In this document: in pieces, positions 42,850 to 53,589 of the stretch
Layout: each line of letters begins with the position of its first letter
How positions within the stretch are numbered: position 1 is the first letter of the stretch
NCBI GenBank assembly: GCA_002746935.1
Contig: PDRW01000024.1
Coordinates: 1-64,000 of the forward strand
Source of the DNA: Rhodobacterales bacterium
GTDB lineage: Bacteria > Pseudomonadota > Alphaproteobacteria > Rhodobacterales > Rhodobacteraceae
Direction of reading: 5' to 3'
DNA length: 64,000 nt
Program-made: the position numbers and the translations under genes
Notes under the pieces: generated by a model
Told to the model about the DNA's origin: nothing
Database searches by the model: none
What the model saw: the letters and a program-made list of their open reading frames with translations, nothing else

Positions 42850-44502
42850 TCAGTTGATAAGCCGAAGCTCGGAAATCTTGCGAGCAATGGCGGCGAACTT
42901 GTCAGCAAGGTTGCTGCCGTTGGCGTTGAAGTAATGCGAGGGCGTGCTGGCGCACTGGCGCATCACGTCCGCGGACCAGGTTGTCACCTCGAAGCCGACC
43001 GTGAAGACCGTCACACCCTTTGCCTTGGCTGCCGAACAGATCGCCTGAAGACGGTCGTTCTTGACGTGGGTGCCGTGGTAGGAGCCGGGGTAGCCGCCGA
43101 GCCAGTCGAAGCGTGTCCACCATTCCCAGGATCTGTCGGCCCAGAGGTTGCCATAGTCGAACTGCACGGCACCTGTGTTCGCGACGCTCTCGGTCGGGAG
43201 GTCACCATAGGGATGATCGTGCCACTGGTTATCGACCTCATACCATCTGTACTGGTCGGTGGACGCCTTGTAGACCGAGTAGATCCGGTCGTGCCCGGCA
43301 GCCTTGCAAGGGTCGCCGTCAACGCAGTCGTAGTAAAAGACCGGAGACGGGCCCGAACGACGGTTGTCGTAGAGGTAGTGCTGGCCGGTGTTGACCCCGT
43401 CGGTCATCAGCACGATCACCTTCTTGATGTTGGGCACCGTCCAGGCGAGCGGGCGGTTGGCGAAGTCGTTTGCAACCGTTCCCTCAGTGACCAGCTCGCC
43501 GATCACCGGCTGCGCCTTGGGATCGAGGAACGCCGCGCCCCACTTCATGCCGACGTCAATCGAGGTATTGCCGCCAGCACCAAAGGCGCTGATCGCGCTA
43601 TGAAGGCTGGGAATGTCGCCATTCACCGGGGTGATTTCACGCCAGCTGTCGGTCTGGCAGGTCCACCGCCAGCCCGGACCGGGGACATCGTCATAGGACC
43701 ACGGGTCGATATGGCCGGTGCGCAGGAGTTGCTCGGTCGGGGTGATGCCCATCCTGTCGAAGTCATCCTCCCTGAACGTCACACAGGAGCTGTAGGTATG
43801 CTCATTGGTGACGGCGAAATGGCTGAGAAGGTCCTCACCCACGAGCACCTGCTCACTGTAGGGCACGACGGTCAGCGAGACCTTGCCGGGTTCGACCGTG
43901 CAGCCGGTCGTGGCGTTGGGCCGGGCCGGATCGCACAGCATGAGGTTGACGAATTGTTTGGCCGCCTTGCGCAGTTCGTAGATCTTGGTGTGGCCGGAAG
44001 CCGAGGAGCTACCCATCGAGCCGGACACGTCGAGCACCAGCGAGACTTCGGTCTGCGAGGCGTTTTCTTCCGCCGCGCCCATTGCCGGGGCGGGCAGACG
44101 GTCAATGCCCGACAGCCTCAGAAAGGTGGTACCGACGTCCAGTCTGGCCGAGGCTTCGACCCGGCGCGAGGTGAGCGACTCGGTCACGGTGATGTCGTCG
44201 GGGTCGATGAAATCCCCGAGGCCCGCCTTGTCGAAGTAGTCGAGCACCACATCCTTCGGGTCGAGCGTCTGCTGCATCGAGCCGGCGGCGAGCACCGCGC
44301 GGTCGAGCGTGGACTGAAGCCGTGCCCGGTGGGTCTCGGCGCGCATGAAGTCGACCGAAAGCCCGGCGACGGTAAGCATGAGCACGAAGAGTATCAGCCC
44401 GAATATGATAAGCGAGCCGTCTTCCGAACGCAGGAAGCCTTTCCGGCGTCCTCCTGTTCTCAGCTTGTGGGTTGCGAAATTCTGTTTATGATGCTGTTCC
44501 AT
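42850..44502 (-). CDS. TadG-like protein with von Willebrand A domain (first gene of operon)
   Basis: 550 residues. FLRSEDGSLIIFGLILFVLM near residue 24 is the TadE/G membrane segment (Flp_N, DUF2134-like). A vWA domain starts near 152 with the MIDAS DVSGSMGSS (Asp158, Ser160, Ser162), the distant Thr in GGNTSIDVGMKW and MTDGVNTGQHYLY, then ends with VTVFTVGFEVTTW near residue 500. A large insertion of about 120 residues between the last two motifs is rich in Trp, Tyr and Asp and has paired cysteines (YYDCVDGDPCKAA). An exported, metal-dependent adhesive role is likely. Confidence 0.85.
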   Translation of the reverse strand: MEQHHKQNFATHKLRTGGRRKGFLRSEDGSLIIFGLILFVLMLTVAGLSVDFMRAETHRARLQSTLDRAVLAAGSMQQTLDPKDVVLDYFDKAGLGDFIDPDDITVTESLTSRRVEASARLDVGTTFLRLSGIDRLPAPAMGAAEENASQTEVSLVLDVSGSMGSSSASGHTKIYELRKAAKQFVNLMLCDPARPNATTGCTVEPGKVSLTVVPYSEQVLVGEDLLSHFAVTNEHTYSSCVTFREDDFDRMGITPTEQLLRTGHIDPWSYDDVPGPGWRWTCQTDSWREITPVNGDIPSLHSAISAFGAGGNTSIDVGMKWGAAFLDPKAQPVIGELVTEGTVANDFANRPLAWTVPNIKKVIVLMTDGVNTGQHYLYDNRRSGPSPVFYYDCVDGDPCKAAGHDRIYSVYKASTDQYRWYEVDNQWHDHPYGDLPTESVANTGAVQFDYGNLWADRSWEWWTRFDWLGGYPGSYHGTHVKNDRLQAICSAAKAKGVTVFTVGFEVTTWSADVMRQCASTPSHYFNANGSNLADKFAAIARKISELRLIN

Positions 44503-44864
44503 TGTGTTCCCCTGACTTATATGCCCGGCCTGATTACGGGCAACGTTTTACGGTCCTTTTTAGTTTACCAAACACCCGGAACTTGACGGAATTGGGGCAC
44601 GAATAGGGTATTTGGAGCACTGCGTGCCTGGCCGGGAAACTATCTGAGATAATTCGGTTTTTTCGTTCCCGATCCAGAGACAATCCGCCTTGGTTCTGCC
44701 GCATTTCGCCTGGCCTGCCGCGCGCCCCGGAGCGCCCCCGCCAGACGCGAGAAGGCCCCGCTCTGCGGATCTTTGCCGCCCGCCCCAACCGCCCCCGGCA
44801 AGCCCATTGCCCAACGGCCCGGCGCCTTCTATGTGTGACGGGATCCGAACTCAAAGGAGGCCGT
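44503..44864. promoter_or_regulatory. Divergent gap between the Tad-like operon and pepF
   Basis: 362 bases, AT-richer near the operon start (44540-44680). It must contain the promoters of both directions, but I cannot assign -35 and -10 boxes with confidence, and I see no gene. Confidence 0.4.
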
Positions 44865-46703
44865 ATGCGCGCCCTTCCCCTGCCCTTTCCCACCCCGAGC
44901 GCCGAAGCCGGTGCCGGTTCCGCCGCTGCCGGCGATTTCGGCGCGCTGCCGGAATGGAACCTCACCGATCTCTACACCGCCCCCGACGCGCCGGACGTGG
45001 CCCGCGACACCGACCGCCTCGGCGCGGCCTGCAAGGCGTTCGCTCAAGACTACGAAGGCAGGCTCGCCGGGCTGGACGCCGGCGCGATGCTCGCCTGCAT
45101 CCGCGCCTATGAAGAGATCAACCGGCTCGCCGGGCGGCTGATGAGCTACGCGGGATTGCGTTATTATCAACTCACCACCGACCCGGAGCGCGCGCAATTC
45201 CTGCAAAACCTTCAGGAGCGGGTGACAGAGGACACCAACCACCTGGTGTTCTTCAGCCTCGAGATGAACCGCCTGCCCGATGCGCGGCTCGACGAGCTGA
45301 TGGCGGCGAATGCAGAGCTTGCGCGCTACGCCACCTACTTCGGGCGGATGCGGGCGATGAAACCCTACCAGCTGTCGGACGAGTTGGAGAAGTTCATCCA
45401 CGATCTGTCGGCCGTGGGCGCCGCCGCGTGGAACAAGCTGTTCGACGAGACCATGGCCGGGCTCAGCTTCACCCCAGAGGGCGAGGAGCCGATGCCGCTC
45501 GAAGCCACGCTGAACCTGCTGACCGACCCGGCGCGTCCCCGGCGCGAGGCGGCAGCGCGGGAGCTGGCGCGGGTGTTCGGCGACAACGTGAAGCTGTTTG
45601 CGCGGATCCACAACACGCTGGCCAAGGAAAAGGAGATCGAGGACCGCTGGCGCGGCATGGAAACGCCGCAGATGGCGATGCATCTGGCCAACCATGTGGA
45701 GCCCGAGGTGGTCCAGGCATTGCGCGACGCGGTGGTGGCCGCCTATCCGAAGCTGTCGCACCGCTATTACGAGCTGAAGCGCAGATGGCTGGGGCTGGAC
45801 AAGCTCGAGGTCTGGGACCGCAACGCGCCGCTGCCGATGGACGACAGCCGCGTGATCGGCTGGGACGAGGCCCGCAAGACCGTGCTCGACGCCTATGGAG
45901 CCTTCTCCCCCGAGATGGCCGCGATCGCCGAACCCTTCTTCGACAAGGGCTGGATCGACGCCGGCGTCAAGCCCGGCAAGGCCCCCGGCGCCTTCGCCCA
46001 TCCGACGGTGACGGATGCCCATCCTTATGTGATGCTCAACTATCTCGGCAAACCGCGCGACGTGATGACGCTTGCCCATGAGCTCGGCCACGGCGTGCAT
46101 CAGGTGCTGGCCGCGGGCCAGGGCGAGCTTCTGAGCCAGACCCCGCTGACGCTCGCCGAGACCGCCAGCGTGTTCGGCGAGATGCTGACCTTCCGCAAGC
46201 TGCTCGACGGCGCGCGCGACGAGAGCCAGCGCAAGGTGCTGCTGGCGGGCAAGGTCGAAGACATGATCAACACCGTGGTCCGGCAGATCGCGTTCTACGA
46301 TTTCGAATGCAAGCTGCACGCGGCGCGGGCCGGGGGCGAGTTGACGCCCGAAGACATCAACGCGCTGTGGATGAGCGTGCAGGGCGAGAGCCTCGGCCCG
46401 GCGTTCCGCTTCATGGAGGGCTACGAAACCTTCTGGTCCTACATCCCGCATTTCGTGCATTCGCCCTTCTACGTCTACGCCTATGCGTTCGGCGACGGGC
46501 TGGTGAACGCGCTTTATGCGGTCCATGAGGATGGTGCGCCGGATTTCCAGGAGAAATATTTCGACATGCTCCGCGCCGGCGGATCAAAACACCACAAGGA
46601 TCTGCTCGCGCCTTTCGGGCTTGATGCCTCCGACCCCAGGTTCTGGGACCGGGGCCTCGCCATGATCTCGGGCTTCATCGACCAACTGGAGGATATGAAA
46701 TGA
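44865..46703 (+). CDS. pepF: Oligoendopeptidase F-type M3 metallopeptidase
   Basis: 612 residues from ATG 44865, four bases after AAAGGAGG; an earlier ATG at 44835 lacks a site. The zinc motif HELGHGVH lies at 405-412 with the downstream Glu in LAETASVFGEMLTF. The helical M3 fold is complete, with GYETFWSYIPHFVHSPFYVY near the C-terminus lining the active site. It degrades short peptides in the cytoplasm. Its stop overlaps the start of the next gene (ATGA). Confidence 0.93.
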   Translation: MRALPLPFPTPSAEAGAGSAAAGDFGALPEWNLTDLYTAPDAPDVARDTDRLGAACKAFAQDYEGRLAGLDAGAMLACIRAYEEINRLAGRLMSYAGLRYYQLTTDPERAQFLQNLQERVTEDTNHLVFFSLEMNRLPDARLDELMAANAELARYATYFGRMRAMKPYQLSDELEKFIHDLSAVGAAAWNKLFDETMAGLSFTPEGEEPMPLEATLNLLTDPARPRREAAARELARVFGDNVKLFARIHNTLAKEKEIEDRWRGMETPQMAMHLANHVEPEVVQALRDAVVAAYPKLSHRYYELKRRWLGLDKLEVWDRNAPLPMDDSRVIGWDEARKTVLDAYGAFSPEMAAIAEPFFDKGWIDAGVKPGKAPGAFAHPTVTDAHPYVMLNYLGKPRDVMTLAHELGHGVHQVLAAGQGELLSQTPLTLAETASVFGEMLTFRKLLDGARDESQRKVLLAGKVEDMINTVVRQIAFYDFECKLHAARAGGELTPEDINALWMSVQGESLGPAFRFMEGYETFWSYIPHFVHSPFYVYAYAFGDGLVNALYAVHEDGAPDFQEKYFDMLRAGGSKHHKDLLAPFGLDASDPRFWDRGLAMISGFIDQLEDMK

Positions 46704-47167
46704 CCATGAAACATTTTGGCCGCATGGCCCTGACCGGCGCGCTTCTGGCGCTGACACTGCCGCTTGCCGCGGAGGCGGGCCAAAGCATCGAAGGACGCTG
46801 GAACTGCCACGAAAACCTGAACCGCAACGGGCTGAAGGGCACGGTCGATTCCGCCGTGGACTTCCGCGCCGACGGCACGCTTTACACCGCCCTGGTGGTT
46901 CAGGCCCACAAGGTGGTGGTGCCGGTGCGGATCGAGGCCACCTATCAGGCCAAATGGCGGCTCGACGGCAGCAAGCTGATCGAACAGGCCACCGGCGCGC
47001 AGATCACCGCCTTTACCATCGCCGGCGTTGACAGCTCCGAGGGCGAGAATGCGGCCGATTTCAAGAAAGAGCTGATGACCCCGGGCACGCCGCCGGATGT
47101 GGTGTTCGTTTCGGACAACCAGTTCGAACTGCGCCAGCCGGGCCGGGTAACGGTCTGCAAACGCTGA
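46700..47167 (+). CDS. Hypothetical periplasmic protein coupled to pepF
   Basis: 155 residues with a Sec signal (MALTGALLALTLPLAAEA) cleaved near Ala26. The mature part starts GQSIEGRWNCHENLNRNGLK and has alternating strands (AVDFRADGTLYTALVVQAHK), suggestive of a lipocalin-like or small beta-barrel fold, with two cysteines. The start overlaps the pepF stop by four bases; ATG 46706 is an alternative start. I recognise no named family. Confidence 0.7.
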   Translation: MTMKHFGRMALTGALLALTLPLAAEAGQSIEGRWNCHENLNRNGLKGTVDSAVDFRADGTLYTALVVQAHKVVVPVRIEATYQAKWRLDGSKLIEQATGAQITAFTIAGVDSSEGENAADFKKELMTPGTPPDVVFVSDNQFELRQPGRVTVCKR

Positions 47168-47226
47168 GGCTTGCCCGGAGGCGATCCGACGGCGGCGGGG
47201 GCCGACAACGCCCGGCCCCCGCTCCC

Positions 47227-47248
47227 AAAGGCCCCCCAAAGGCCTTTT
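47227..47248 (+). terminator. Probable rho-independent terminator after the pepF operon
   Basis: AAAGGCC, loop CCCCAAA, GGCCTTTT, about 60 bases after the stop of the hypothetical gene. The stem is short but followed by a T tract. Confidence 0.55.
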
Positions 47249-47446
47249 GACGGCCCTCCCCATTTGCACCCCTGGGGGCGCAAGGGGTGTTGGGTGACGT
47301 GATTTGGGGCAGAGCCATACAGGCCGCACATATGGCCCCCCGCCCGGCGGAGCCCTGAAGACCTGAAGCCCCCTGAGGCGCGCGCCTCCTCCGGCTGGAA
47401 AAGCCAGCGTTTGCGGGCCCCGGAGCGCGCCGGCGCTCATCCGCAG

Positions 47447-47851
47447 TCAGGCGCGCAAGCTCTGTTCCTCCGCTTCCTTTTCGGCGCACTCTTCCGCCCC
47501 AGCTTCCGCGCCCCAGGGCGCGAAGGGGAAGGGTTTGTGCTCGCTCGTCCCGGCCTCGAACAGTGCCACGCGCGCCAGCCAGGCGGCGAGATCCTTTCCG
47601 AAATCGGCGATATGCGGGTTCTTTTCGCGGGCGAACAGCAGCCAGAGAAACTGGACCACCGCACCCACCGCAAGAAGAAACGCCCCCACCCCGAAGAGCG
47701 CCGCCAGCGCCAGCATCCAGAGCCCGCGCATCCACGGGTTTTCGGGGTCGTTTTCACCGCCACCGTCCCGGTCCCCGGCCTTTGCGCCGGGCCATGGCTC
47801 CTCCAGCACCCGCGGGGCAATGTCGTCATCGCTGCCATGCTTTTCAGCCAT
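47447..47851 (-). CDS. DUF4389 family membrane protein
   Basis: 134 residues from ATG 47851, with AAGGAG upstream; an open frame to 47890 is less likely. Charged, Asp/Glu-rich N-terminus, then one or two helices (MLALAALFGVGAFLLAVGAV and VQFLWLLFA), then LNPHIADFGKDLAAWLARVA-like sequence typical of DUF4389 (FxxxGxxLAxWIxxxxxFL). The acidic tail is long. Function unknown. Confidence 0.75.
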   Translation of the reverse strand: MAEKHGSDDDIAPRVLEEPWPGAKAGDRDGGGENDPENPWMRGLWMLALAALFGVGAFLLAVGAVVQFLWLLFAREKNPHIADFGKDLAAWLARVALFEAGTSEHKPFPFAPWGAEAGAEECAEKEAEEQSLRA

Positions 47852-47965
47852 CGGACCACTCCTTCGTTCTGCCGCGTCCGGAACCGGCACCGCTTACCCC
47901 CGAAGCCTCGCAAACAACTTGAAGATACGGAGGCAGAACATTGTTTTCCATATACAATCCGAATG

Positions 47966-48955
47966 TCACCCCATCTCTGTGGCGATCTCGAATATCCGGT
48001 CTATCATCTCCTGCGTACCGCGGCTGAACTCCAGCGGACAGGGGTAGTCTGCCCCGGTGCGCACCGAATGGGCGAAGTTTTCGACCTGGTTCACATAGTG
48101 GTTGGCGCGCGGCCATTGCTCGGTGCGGATGGTACCCGCAAGATCGCGGATATGGATCGCGGCCACGCCGAAATCGCCGGCGTTGAACGGTGCCGAAATC
48201 GTGAGCGACCCTTTCGAGCCCTGAACCACCACCTCCTGCCGGGGCGGCAGGCGCATCGAGGTCATTGCCGAATAAGTAAACCGCCCGGTCGGCCCTTCCA
48301 TTTCGCCCAGCACATGGGCCCAGGTGTCGACCCCGTTTTCGTATTTCACCCGCGCGGTGAGCTCGAGCGGCTCGGCCCCGGTGAGGAAGCGGGCGGAGGA
48401 ACAGGTGTAAACCCCGATGTCACGGATGCCGCCGCCGCCGGTTTCGGGACGGTTGCGGATATTGTCCGGCTCCGCGCCGTTGTCGTAGCAGAACACGCTG
48501 TCCACATGGCGGACCTCACCGATCTCGCCCGAGGCCACGATTTCCTTCGCCCGGATGAATTGCGGGTGATGCACGATCATGTAGGCCTCGGCCACCAGCA
48601 GCCCGGTCTGGTCGCGCAACTCGATCAGCCCGTCGATTTCCGCCGCCTTCATCGCGATCGGCTTTTCGGTCAGCACATGTTTGCCCGCCTCAAGCGCCCG
48701 TTTGGTCCATTCCACATGCAGCGTGTTGGGCAGCGGGATGTAAACGGCGTCGATCGCCTCCCACTCCAGCATCGCCTGATAGTCGAGAAACACATCAAGC
48801 CCCGGGCAGAAGGCCTCGAACGGCGCGGCCTTGACATGGGTCGAGGTGGCCAGCGCCACCAGCCGGTTGCCGCGCGCCGCATGGATCGCCGGCCCCATGT
48901 GCTTGCGCACGAATTCACCCGCCCCGAGAATGCCCCAGCGTAGTTCCTGGCCCAT
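47966..48955 (-). CDS. Gfo/Idh/MocA family oxidoreductase
   Basis: 329 residues. Rossmann start RWGILGAGEFVRKHMGPAIH, the family EKP motif in HVLTEKPIAMKAAEI near residue 98, and GGGGIRDIGVYTCSSARFLT, the catalytic dehydrogenase-domain block. These enzymes oxidise or reduce sugars, inositol or related alcohols with NAD(P). The substrate is not evident; there are no other sugar genes within 15 kb. Confidence 0.88.
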   Translation of the reverse strand: MGQELRWGILGAGEFVRKHMGPAIHAARGNRLVALATSTHVKAAPFEAFCPGLDVFLDYQAMLEWEAIDAVYIPLPNTLHVEWTKRALEAGKHVLTEKPIAMKAAEIDGLIELRDQTGLLVAEAYMIVHHPQFIRAKEIVASGEIGEVRHVDSVFCYDNGAEPDNIRNRPETGGGGIRDIGVYTCSSARFLTGAEPLELTARVKYENGVDTWAHVLGEMEGPTGRFTYSAMTSMRLPPRQEVVVQGSKGSLTISAPFNAGDFGVAAIHIRDLAGTIRTEQWPRANHYVNQVENFAHSVRTGADYPCPLEFSRGTQEMIDRIFEIATEMG

Positions 48956-49120
48956 GTCGCCCTCCGGTCTTCAGCCAACATCCGCCCGGCATCCGGCCAC
49001 CATCCGGCCAGACCCGGCCCTCAGTTTCAGGTTAGCCCCAGGCCCGGGCTGCTGCAATGCGCTCCCGCCCGGGCGGGCGGCAATCCCCGGGTCATCGCGC
49101 GCCCAGGCTGCCCGGGGCGC

Positions 49121-50017
49121 TCATTCCGCTTCCACAAGCCCCCTGGCGGCGGCAAGCTCCTGCATCTTCTTTTGCAGCTTCTCGAAGGCGCGCACCTCGA
49201 TCTGGCGGATGCGTTCGCGGCTCACCCCGTAGTGCTCCGACAGGGTTTCGAGCGTCACCGTCTGGTCGGAAAGGCGGCGCTGGGTCAGAATGTCGCGCTC
49301 GCGGTCGTTGAGCACGGCCATCGCCTCCACCAGCATCTCGCGCCGGGTCTCGAGTTCGTTGCGCGCCTCGTAATCCCCGGCCTGATCGGCAGCTTCGTCC
49401 TCGAGCCAGTCCTGCCATTGCATGGACGATTCGCCGTCGGCCGAGATCGTCGCGTTGAGCGAGGCGTCGCCCCCCGACATCCGCCGGTTCATCGAGATCA
49501 CCTCGTCTTCGGTGACGTTGAGATCGTGGGCGATGCGTTTGACGTTTTCCGGGCGCAGATCGCCCTCCTCCAGCGCACCGATGCGCGCCTTGGCCTTGCG
49601 CAGGTTGAAAAACAGCTTCTTCTGGGCACTGGTGGTGCCGAGCTTCACCAGCGACCAGGAACGCAGGATATATTCCTGAATCGAGGCCCGGATCCACCAC
49701 ATGGCATAGGTCGCGAGCCGGAAGCCCTTTTCGGGGTCGAACCGCTTCACCGCCTGCATGAGGCCGACATTGGCCTCCGAAATCACCTCTGCCTGCGGCA
49801 GCCCGTAGCCGCGATAACCCATGGCGATCTTGGCCGCGAGGCGCAGATGGCTGGTCACCAGCTTGTGCGCCGCGGCGCTGTCCTCGTGGTCCACCCAGCT
49901 TTTCGCCAGCATGTATTCCTCTTCCGGCTCCAGCATCGGAAACCTGCGGATCTCCTGGAGGTATCGGTTCAACCCGCCTTCGGGGGTCGGGGCCGGCAGA
50001 TTGGCATAATTGCTCAT
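49121..50017 (-). CDS. rpoH: RNA polymerase heat-shock sigma factor RpoH
   Basis: 298 residues. Sigma region 2 has LVTSHLRLAAKIAMGYRGYG and DPEKGFRLATYAMWWIRASI; the RpoH box QKKLFFNLR lies near residue 133; region 4 has LETLSEHYGVSRERIRQIEV. It directs transcription of heat and, in this group, oxidative stress genes. Rhodobacteraceae often have two RpoH copies; whether this is RpoH1 or RpoH2 cannot be told from sequence alone here. Its probable promoter lies at 50069-50097. Confidence 0.95.
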   Translation of the reverse strand: MSNYANLPAPTPEGGLNRYLQEIRRFPMLEPEEEYMLAKSWVDHEDSAAAHKLVTSHLRLAAKIAMGYRGYGLPQAEVISEANVGLMQAVKRFDPEKGFRLATYAMWWIRASIQEYILRSWSLVKLGTTSAQKKLFFNLRKAKARIGALEEGDLRPENVKRIAHDLNVTEDEVISMNRRMSGGDASLNATISADGESSMQWQDWLEDEAADQAGDYEARNELETRREMLVEAMAVLNDRERDILTQRRLSDQTVTLETLSEHYGVSRERIRQIEVRAFEKLQKKMQELAAARGLVEAE

Positions 50018-50068
50018 GTACGTCCTGACTTCTCCGCTACCGCCCCGATGTTTCGAGGCTTAACATCA

Positions 50069-50097
50069 CAGATAGAGCACCCGCCCGCAAGGTTCAA
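50069..50097 (-). promoter_or_regulatory. Probable promoter of rpoH
   Basis: On the minus strand TTGAAC, 17 bases, TATCTG, about 50 bases before the rpoH start. The match to a sigma-70-type promoter is good; an overlapping CTTGCGG could be part of a second, RpoH-type promoter. Confidence 0.55.
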
Positions 50098-50198
50098 CCC
50101 CGGCCGGAGGCGGAGCCTGACCCTGGCGGCTGTCGAAATGCCGCAGGGCACCGGCGCGGGCGGGGGCAGGGCAATGCGGTGCAATGGGGTTTCGCAAG

Positions 50199-50250
50199 GC
50201 CCGGGGGCTCTGCCCCCGGACCCCCGGAGTATTTACCCCAGGAAAAAGGA
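50199..50250 (+). repeat. Dispersed repeat family A, copy
   Basis: GCCCGGGGGCTCTGCCCCCG, GACCCCCGGAGTATTTACCC, CAGGAAAAAGGAG. It stands in the divergent rpoH-valS region (50018-50443), which otherwise holds no gene. Confidence 0.85.
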
Positions 50251-50443
50251 GCAGCCGGGGGATGTGGTCCGGGCGGGCCGCCGGGGCAGCGGGCGGCGGG
50301 CGCGGGGGAAATGCCGGCAGCCGGGGGACGGGCAGGCGCCGCCGGGGGGCTGCCGGTTTTCTCCCCCCGACCCTTCTTTTCCCGCCATCACTCGCCTATA
50401 CACCCCGGGACTCTAGGAACGACCGAAACCGGGAACCTTCGCC

Positions 50444-53400
50444 ATGGCCATGGAAAAAACCTTCAACGCCGCCGCTGCCGAGCCGCGCATATCGAAGAAA
50501 TGGGAGGAGGCCCACGCCTTCCGCGCCGGCGCCAATGCCAGGCCCGGGGCCGGGAGCTTCACCATCATGATCCCGCCGCCCAACGTGACCGGCGCGCTGC
50601 ATGTGGGCCATGCGTTCAACAACACGTTGCAGGACATTCTCGTGCGCTGGCACCGGATGCGCGGGTTCGACACCTTGTGGCAGCCGGGCCAGGACCATGC
50701 GGGCATCGCCACCCAGTTGCAGGTCGAGAAGATGCTCGCCGCCACCGGCCAGCCCTCGCGGCGCGAGCTCGGCCGCGCGGCCTTTCTTGCCAAGGTCTGG
50801 GAATGGAAGGCCGAGTACGGCGGCACCATCGTCGAGCAGCTGAAGCGTCTCGGGGCGTCATGCGACTGGGAGCGCAACGCCTTCACCATGGCCGGCGCCC
50901 CGGGCGACCCGCGCACGGGCCATGAAAACAGCGCCAATTTCCATGACGCGGTGATCAAGGTCTTTGTCGACATGTATCACAAGGGGCTGATCTACCGCGG
51001 CAAACGGCTGGTCAACTGGGATCCGCATTTCGAAACCGCGATCTCCGACCTTGAGGTCGAGAATATCGAGGTCGCGGGCCATATGTGGCATTTCAAATAT
51101 CCGCTCGCGGGCGGCGAGACCTATACCTATGTGGAGAAGGACGCAGACGGCAACGTCACCTTCGAGGAGGAGCGCGATTATATCTCCATCGCCACCACCC
51201 GGCCCGAAACCATGCTCGGCGACGGCGCGGTGGCGGTGCACCCCTCGGATGAGCGCTATGCGCCGATCGTCGGCAAGCTCTGCGAGATCCCCGTGGGGCC
51301 GAAGGAACACCGCCGCTTCATCCCGATCATCACCGACGACTACCCCGACCCCGATTTCGGCTCCGGCGCGGTCAAGATCACCGGGGCGCATGATTTCAAC
51401 GACTACGCCGTCGCCCAGCGCGGCGGCATCCCGCTCTACCGGCTGATGGACTCTGCCGGCCGGATGCGCGCCGACGGGCTCTCTTACGGCGAATGCGCCA
51501 ACCGGGCGCAGGAGATCGCCGCCGGCGCCGCCTTCACCGGCGAAGAGGTCGACACGCTCAACCTCGTGCCCGACGATCTGCGCGGGCTCGACCGCTTCGA
51601 AGCCCGCGAAAAGGTGATCGACCAGATCACCGCCGAGGGGCTGGCGGTGATGCATGTGGTCACCCGGGTCGACGCAGAGACCGGCGAGCAGGTCGAAAGC
51701 CTTGAGCCGCTGGTGGAAGACAAGCCGATCATGCAGCCCTTCGGCGACCGCTCCAAGGTCGTGGTCGAGCCGATGCTCACCGACCAGTGGTTCGTCGACG
51801 CCGAAAAGGTCGTGGGCCCGGCGCTGGAGGCGGTGCGCGACGGGCGCACGAAGATCATCCCCGAGGCGGGCGAGAAGACCTATTACCACTGGCTGGAAAA
51901 CATCGAGCCCTGGTGCATCTCGCGCCAGCTGTGGTGGGGGCACCGGATCCCGGTCTGGTATGGGCTTGATCTGTCGTATGAAAAACCCGTCGACCGGGAT
52001 CGCGACGGCGAGATCGACCCGGTCGAGATCGCCCGGATGCTGCTCGACGGCATCGTCCATATGGGCGAGGTGCACCATTGCGGCGCCAGTTTCGAGGCGG
52101 TGAAGGACCGCTTCCTCGACGACAATGCCGACACCCCCGCCCCCATCGCCCATGCCCGCGTCACCGAGGTGGCCGACAAGAAGGCGGCCGAGGAGATGCT
52201 GGCCGAAACCCTGGCCCGATACGCCATCGACCAGGATCCGACGAAGCTCGTCTACCCGGTCTGGCGCGACCCGGATGTGCTCGACACATGGTTTTCCTCC
52301 GGGCTCTGGCCGATCGGCACGCTGGGCTGGCCGGAAGAGACCGACGAGCTCGAAAAATACTTCCCCACCGATGTGCTCATCACCGGCTTCGACATCCTGT
52401 TCTTCTGGGTGGCGCGGATGATGATGATGCAGCTTGCGGTGGTCGGCGAGGTGCCCTTCCACACCGTCTATCTGCACCAGCTTGTCCGCGACGAGAAGGG
52501 CAAGAAGATGTCGAAGACCACCGGCAACGTCATCGACCCGCTTGAAATCATTGACGAATACGGCGCCGACGCGCTCCGCTTTACAAGCGCTTCCATGGCC
52601 GCCATCGGCGGTGTGCTGAAGCTCTCCGAAGAGCGCATCAAGGGCTATCGCAACTTCGGCACCAAGCTCTGGAACGCCGCGCGGTTTGCCGAGATGAACG
52701 CTTGCCACCCGGTGGAGGGCTTCGACCCGAAAGCCGTCAGCGCGACGGTCAACAAATGGATCGTCGGCGAGACCGGCCGGGTGCGCGAAGCGGTCGACGA
52801 GGCGATTGCCGCCTATCGCTTCAACGACGCGGCACATGCGCTCTACGCCTTCACATGGGGCAAGGTCTGCGACTGGTATGTGGAGTTTTCCAAGCCGCTG
52901 CTGGCCTCGGACGATTCCGCCATCGCCGCCGAAACCCGCGCCACCATGGGCTGGGTGATCGACCAGTGTCTGGTGCTGCTGCACCCGTTCATGCCCTTCA
53001 TCACCGAGGAACTCTGGGGCGAGATCGCAAAGCGCGACCGGCTGCTCGCCCATGCCGACTGGCCGGGCTACGGCGCCGGTTTGCTCGACCCCGCCGCCGA
53101 CCGCGAGATCAACTGGGTGATCCGTCTGATCGAGGACATCCGCTCGGCGCGGGCCCAGATGCATGTGCCCGCGGGGCTGAAGATCCCGATGATCCGCGCC
53201 GAAAGCGACGCGGCCGCCCGTGCCGCCTGGGAGACCAATGCGGCGCTGATCCAGCGCATGGCGCGGATCGACAGCCTCACCGACATGGCGGTTCTGCCCA
53301 AGGGCTGCATCACCCTCCCGGTCGAGGGGGCGACGTTCGCCCTGCCGCTGGCCGACATCATCGACGTGGCCGAAGAAAAGGCGCGGCTGGAGAAATCGCT

Positions 53401-53572
53401 CGCCAAGCTCGGCAAGGAGATCAAGGGGCTGGAAGGCCGTCTGAAGAACCCGAAATTCGCCGAGAACGCGCCGGAAGAGGTGGTCGAGGAGGCGCGGTCC
53501 AACCTCGCCCAGCGCGAGGGTGAGGCGGGCAAGCTCAGCGAGGCGCTGGCCCGGCTGGCGGAACTCGGCTGA
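50444..53572 (+). CDS. valS: Valyl-tRNA synthetase
   Basis: 1042 residues. Class I motifs HVGH (residue 53, in [15 protein letters not shown]) and KMSKT (near 688, in [14 protein letters not shown]). An editing domain has [20 protein letters not shown]. Anticodon-binding helices and a C-terminal coiled coil ([20 protein letters not shown]) complete it. It is about 90 residues longer than E. coli ValS, partly through an acidic insertion near 500-580 ([20 protein letters not shown]) seen in alphaproteobacteria. Start could also be the ATG two codons later. Confidence 0.96.
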   Translation: MAMEKTFNAAAAEPRISKKWEEAHAFRAGANARPGAGSFTIMIPPPNVTGALHVGHAFNNTLQDILVRWHRMRGFDTLWQPGQDHAGIATQLQVEKMLAATGQPSRRELGRAAFLAKVWEWKAEYGGTIVEQLKRLGASCDWERNAFTMAGAPGDPRTGHENSANFHDAVIKVFVDMYHKGLIYRGKRLVNWDPHFETAISDLEVENIEVAGHMWHFKYPLAGGETYTYVEKDADGNVTFEEERDYISIATTRPETMLGDGAVAVHPSDERYAPIVGKLCEIPVGPKEHRRFIPIITDDYPDPDFGSGAVKITGAHDFNDYAVAQRGGIPLYRLMDSAGRMRADGLSYGECANRAQEIAAGAAFTGEEVDTLNLVPDDLRGLDRFEAREKVIDQITAEGLAVMHVVTRVDAETGEQVESLEPLVEDKPIMQPFGDRSKVVVEPMLTDQWFVDAEKVVGPALEAVRDGRTKIIPEAGEKTYYHWLENIEPWCISRQLWWGHRIPVWYGLDLSYEKPVDRDRDGEIDPVEIARMLLDGIVHMGEVHHCGASFEAVKDRFLDDNADTPAPIAHARVTEVADKKAAEEMLAETLARYAIDQDPTKLVYPVWRDPDVLDTWFSSGLWPIGTLGWPEETDELEKYFPTDVLITGFDILFFWVARMMMMQLAVVGEVPFHTVYLHQLVRDEKGKKMSKTTGNVIDPLEIIDEYGADALRFTSASMAAIGGVLKLSEERIKGYRNFGTKLWNAARFAEMNACHPVEGFDPKAVSATVNKWIVGETGRVREAVDEAIAAYRFNDAAHALYAFTWGKVCDWYVEFSKPLLASDDSAIAAETRATMGWVIDQCLVLLHPFMPFITEELWGEIAKRDRLLAHADWPGYGAGLLDPAADREINWVIRLIEDIRSARAQMHVPAGLKIPMIRAESDAAARAAWETNAALIQRMARIDSLTDMAVLPKGCITLPVEGATFALPLADIIDVAEEKARLEKSLAKLGKEIKGLEGRLKNPKFAENAPEEVVEEARSNLAQREGEAGKLSEALARLAELG

Positions 53573-53589
53573 AACCCGCGCGGAGGCCT

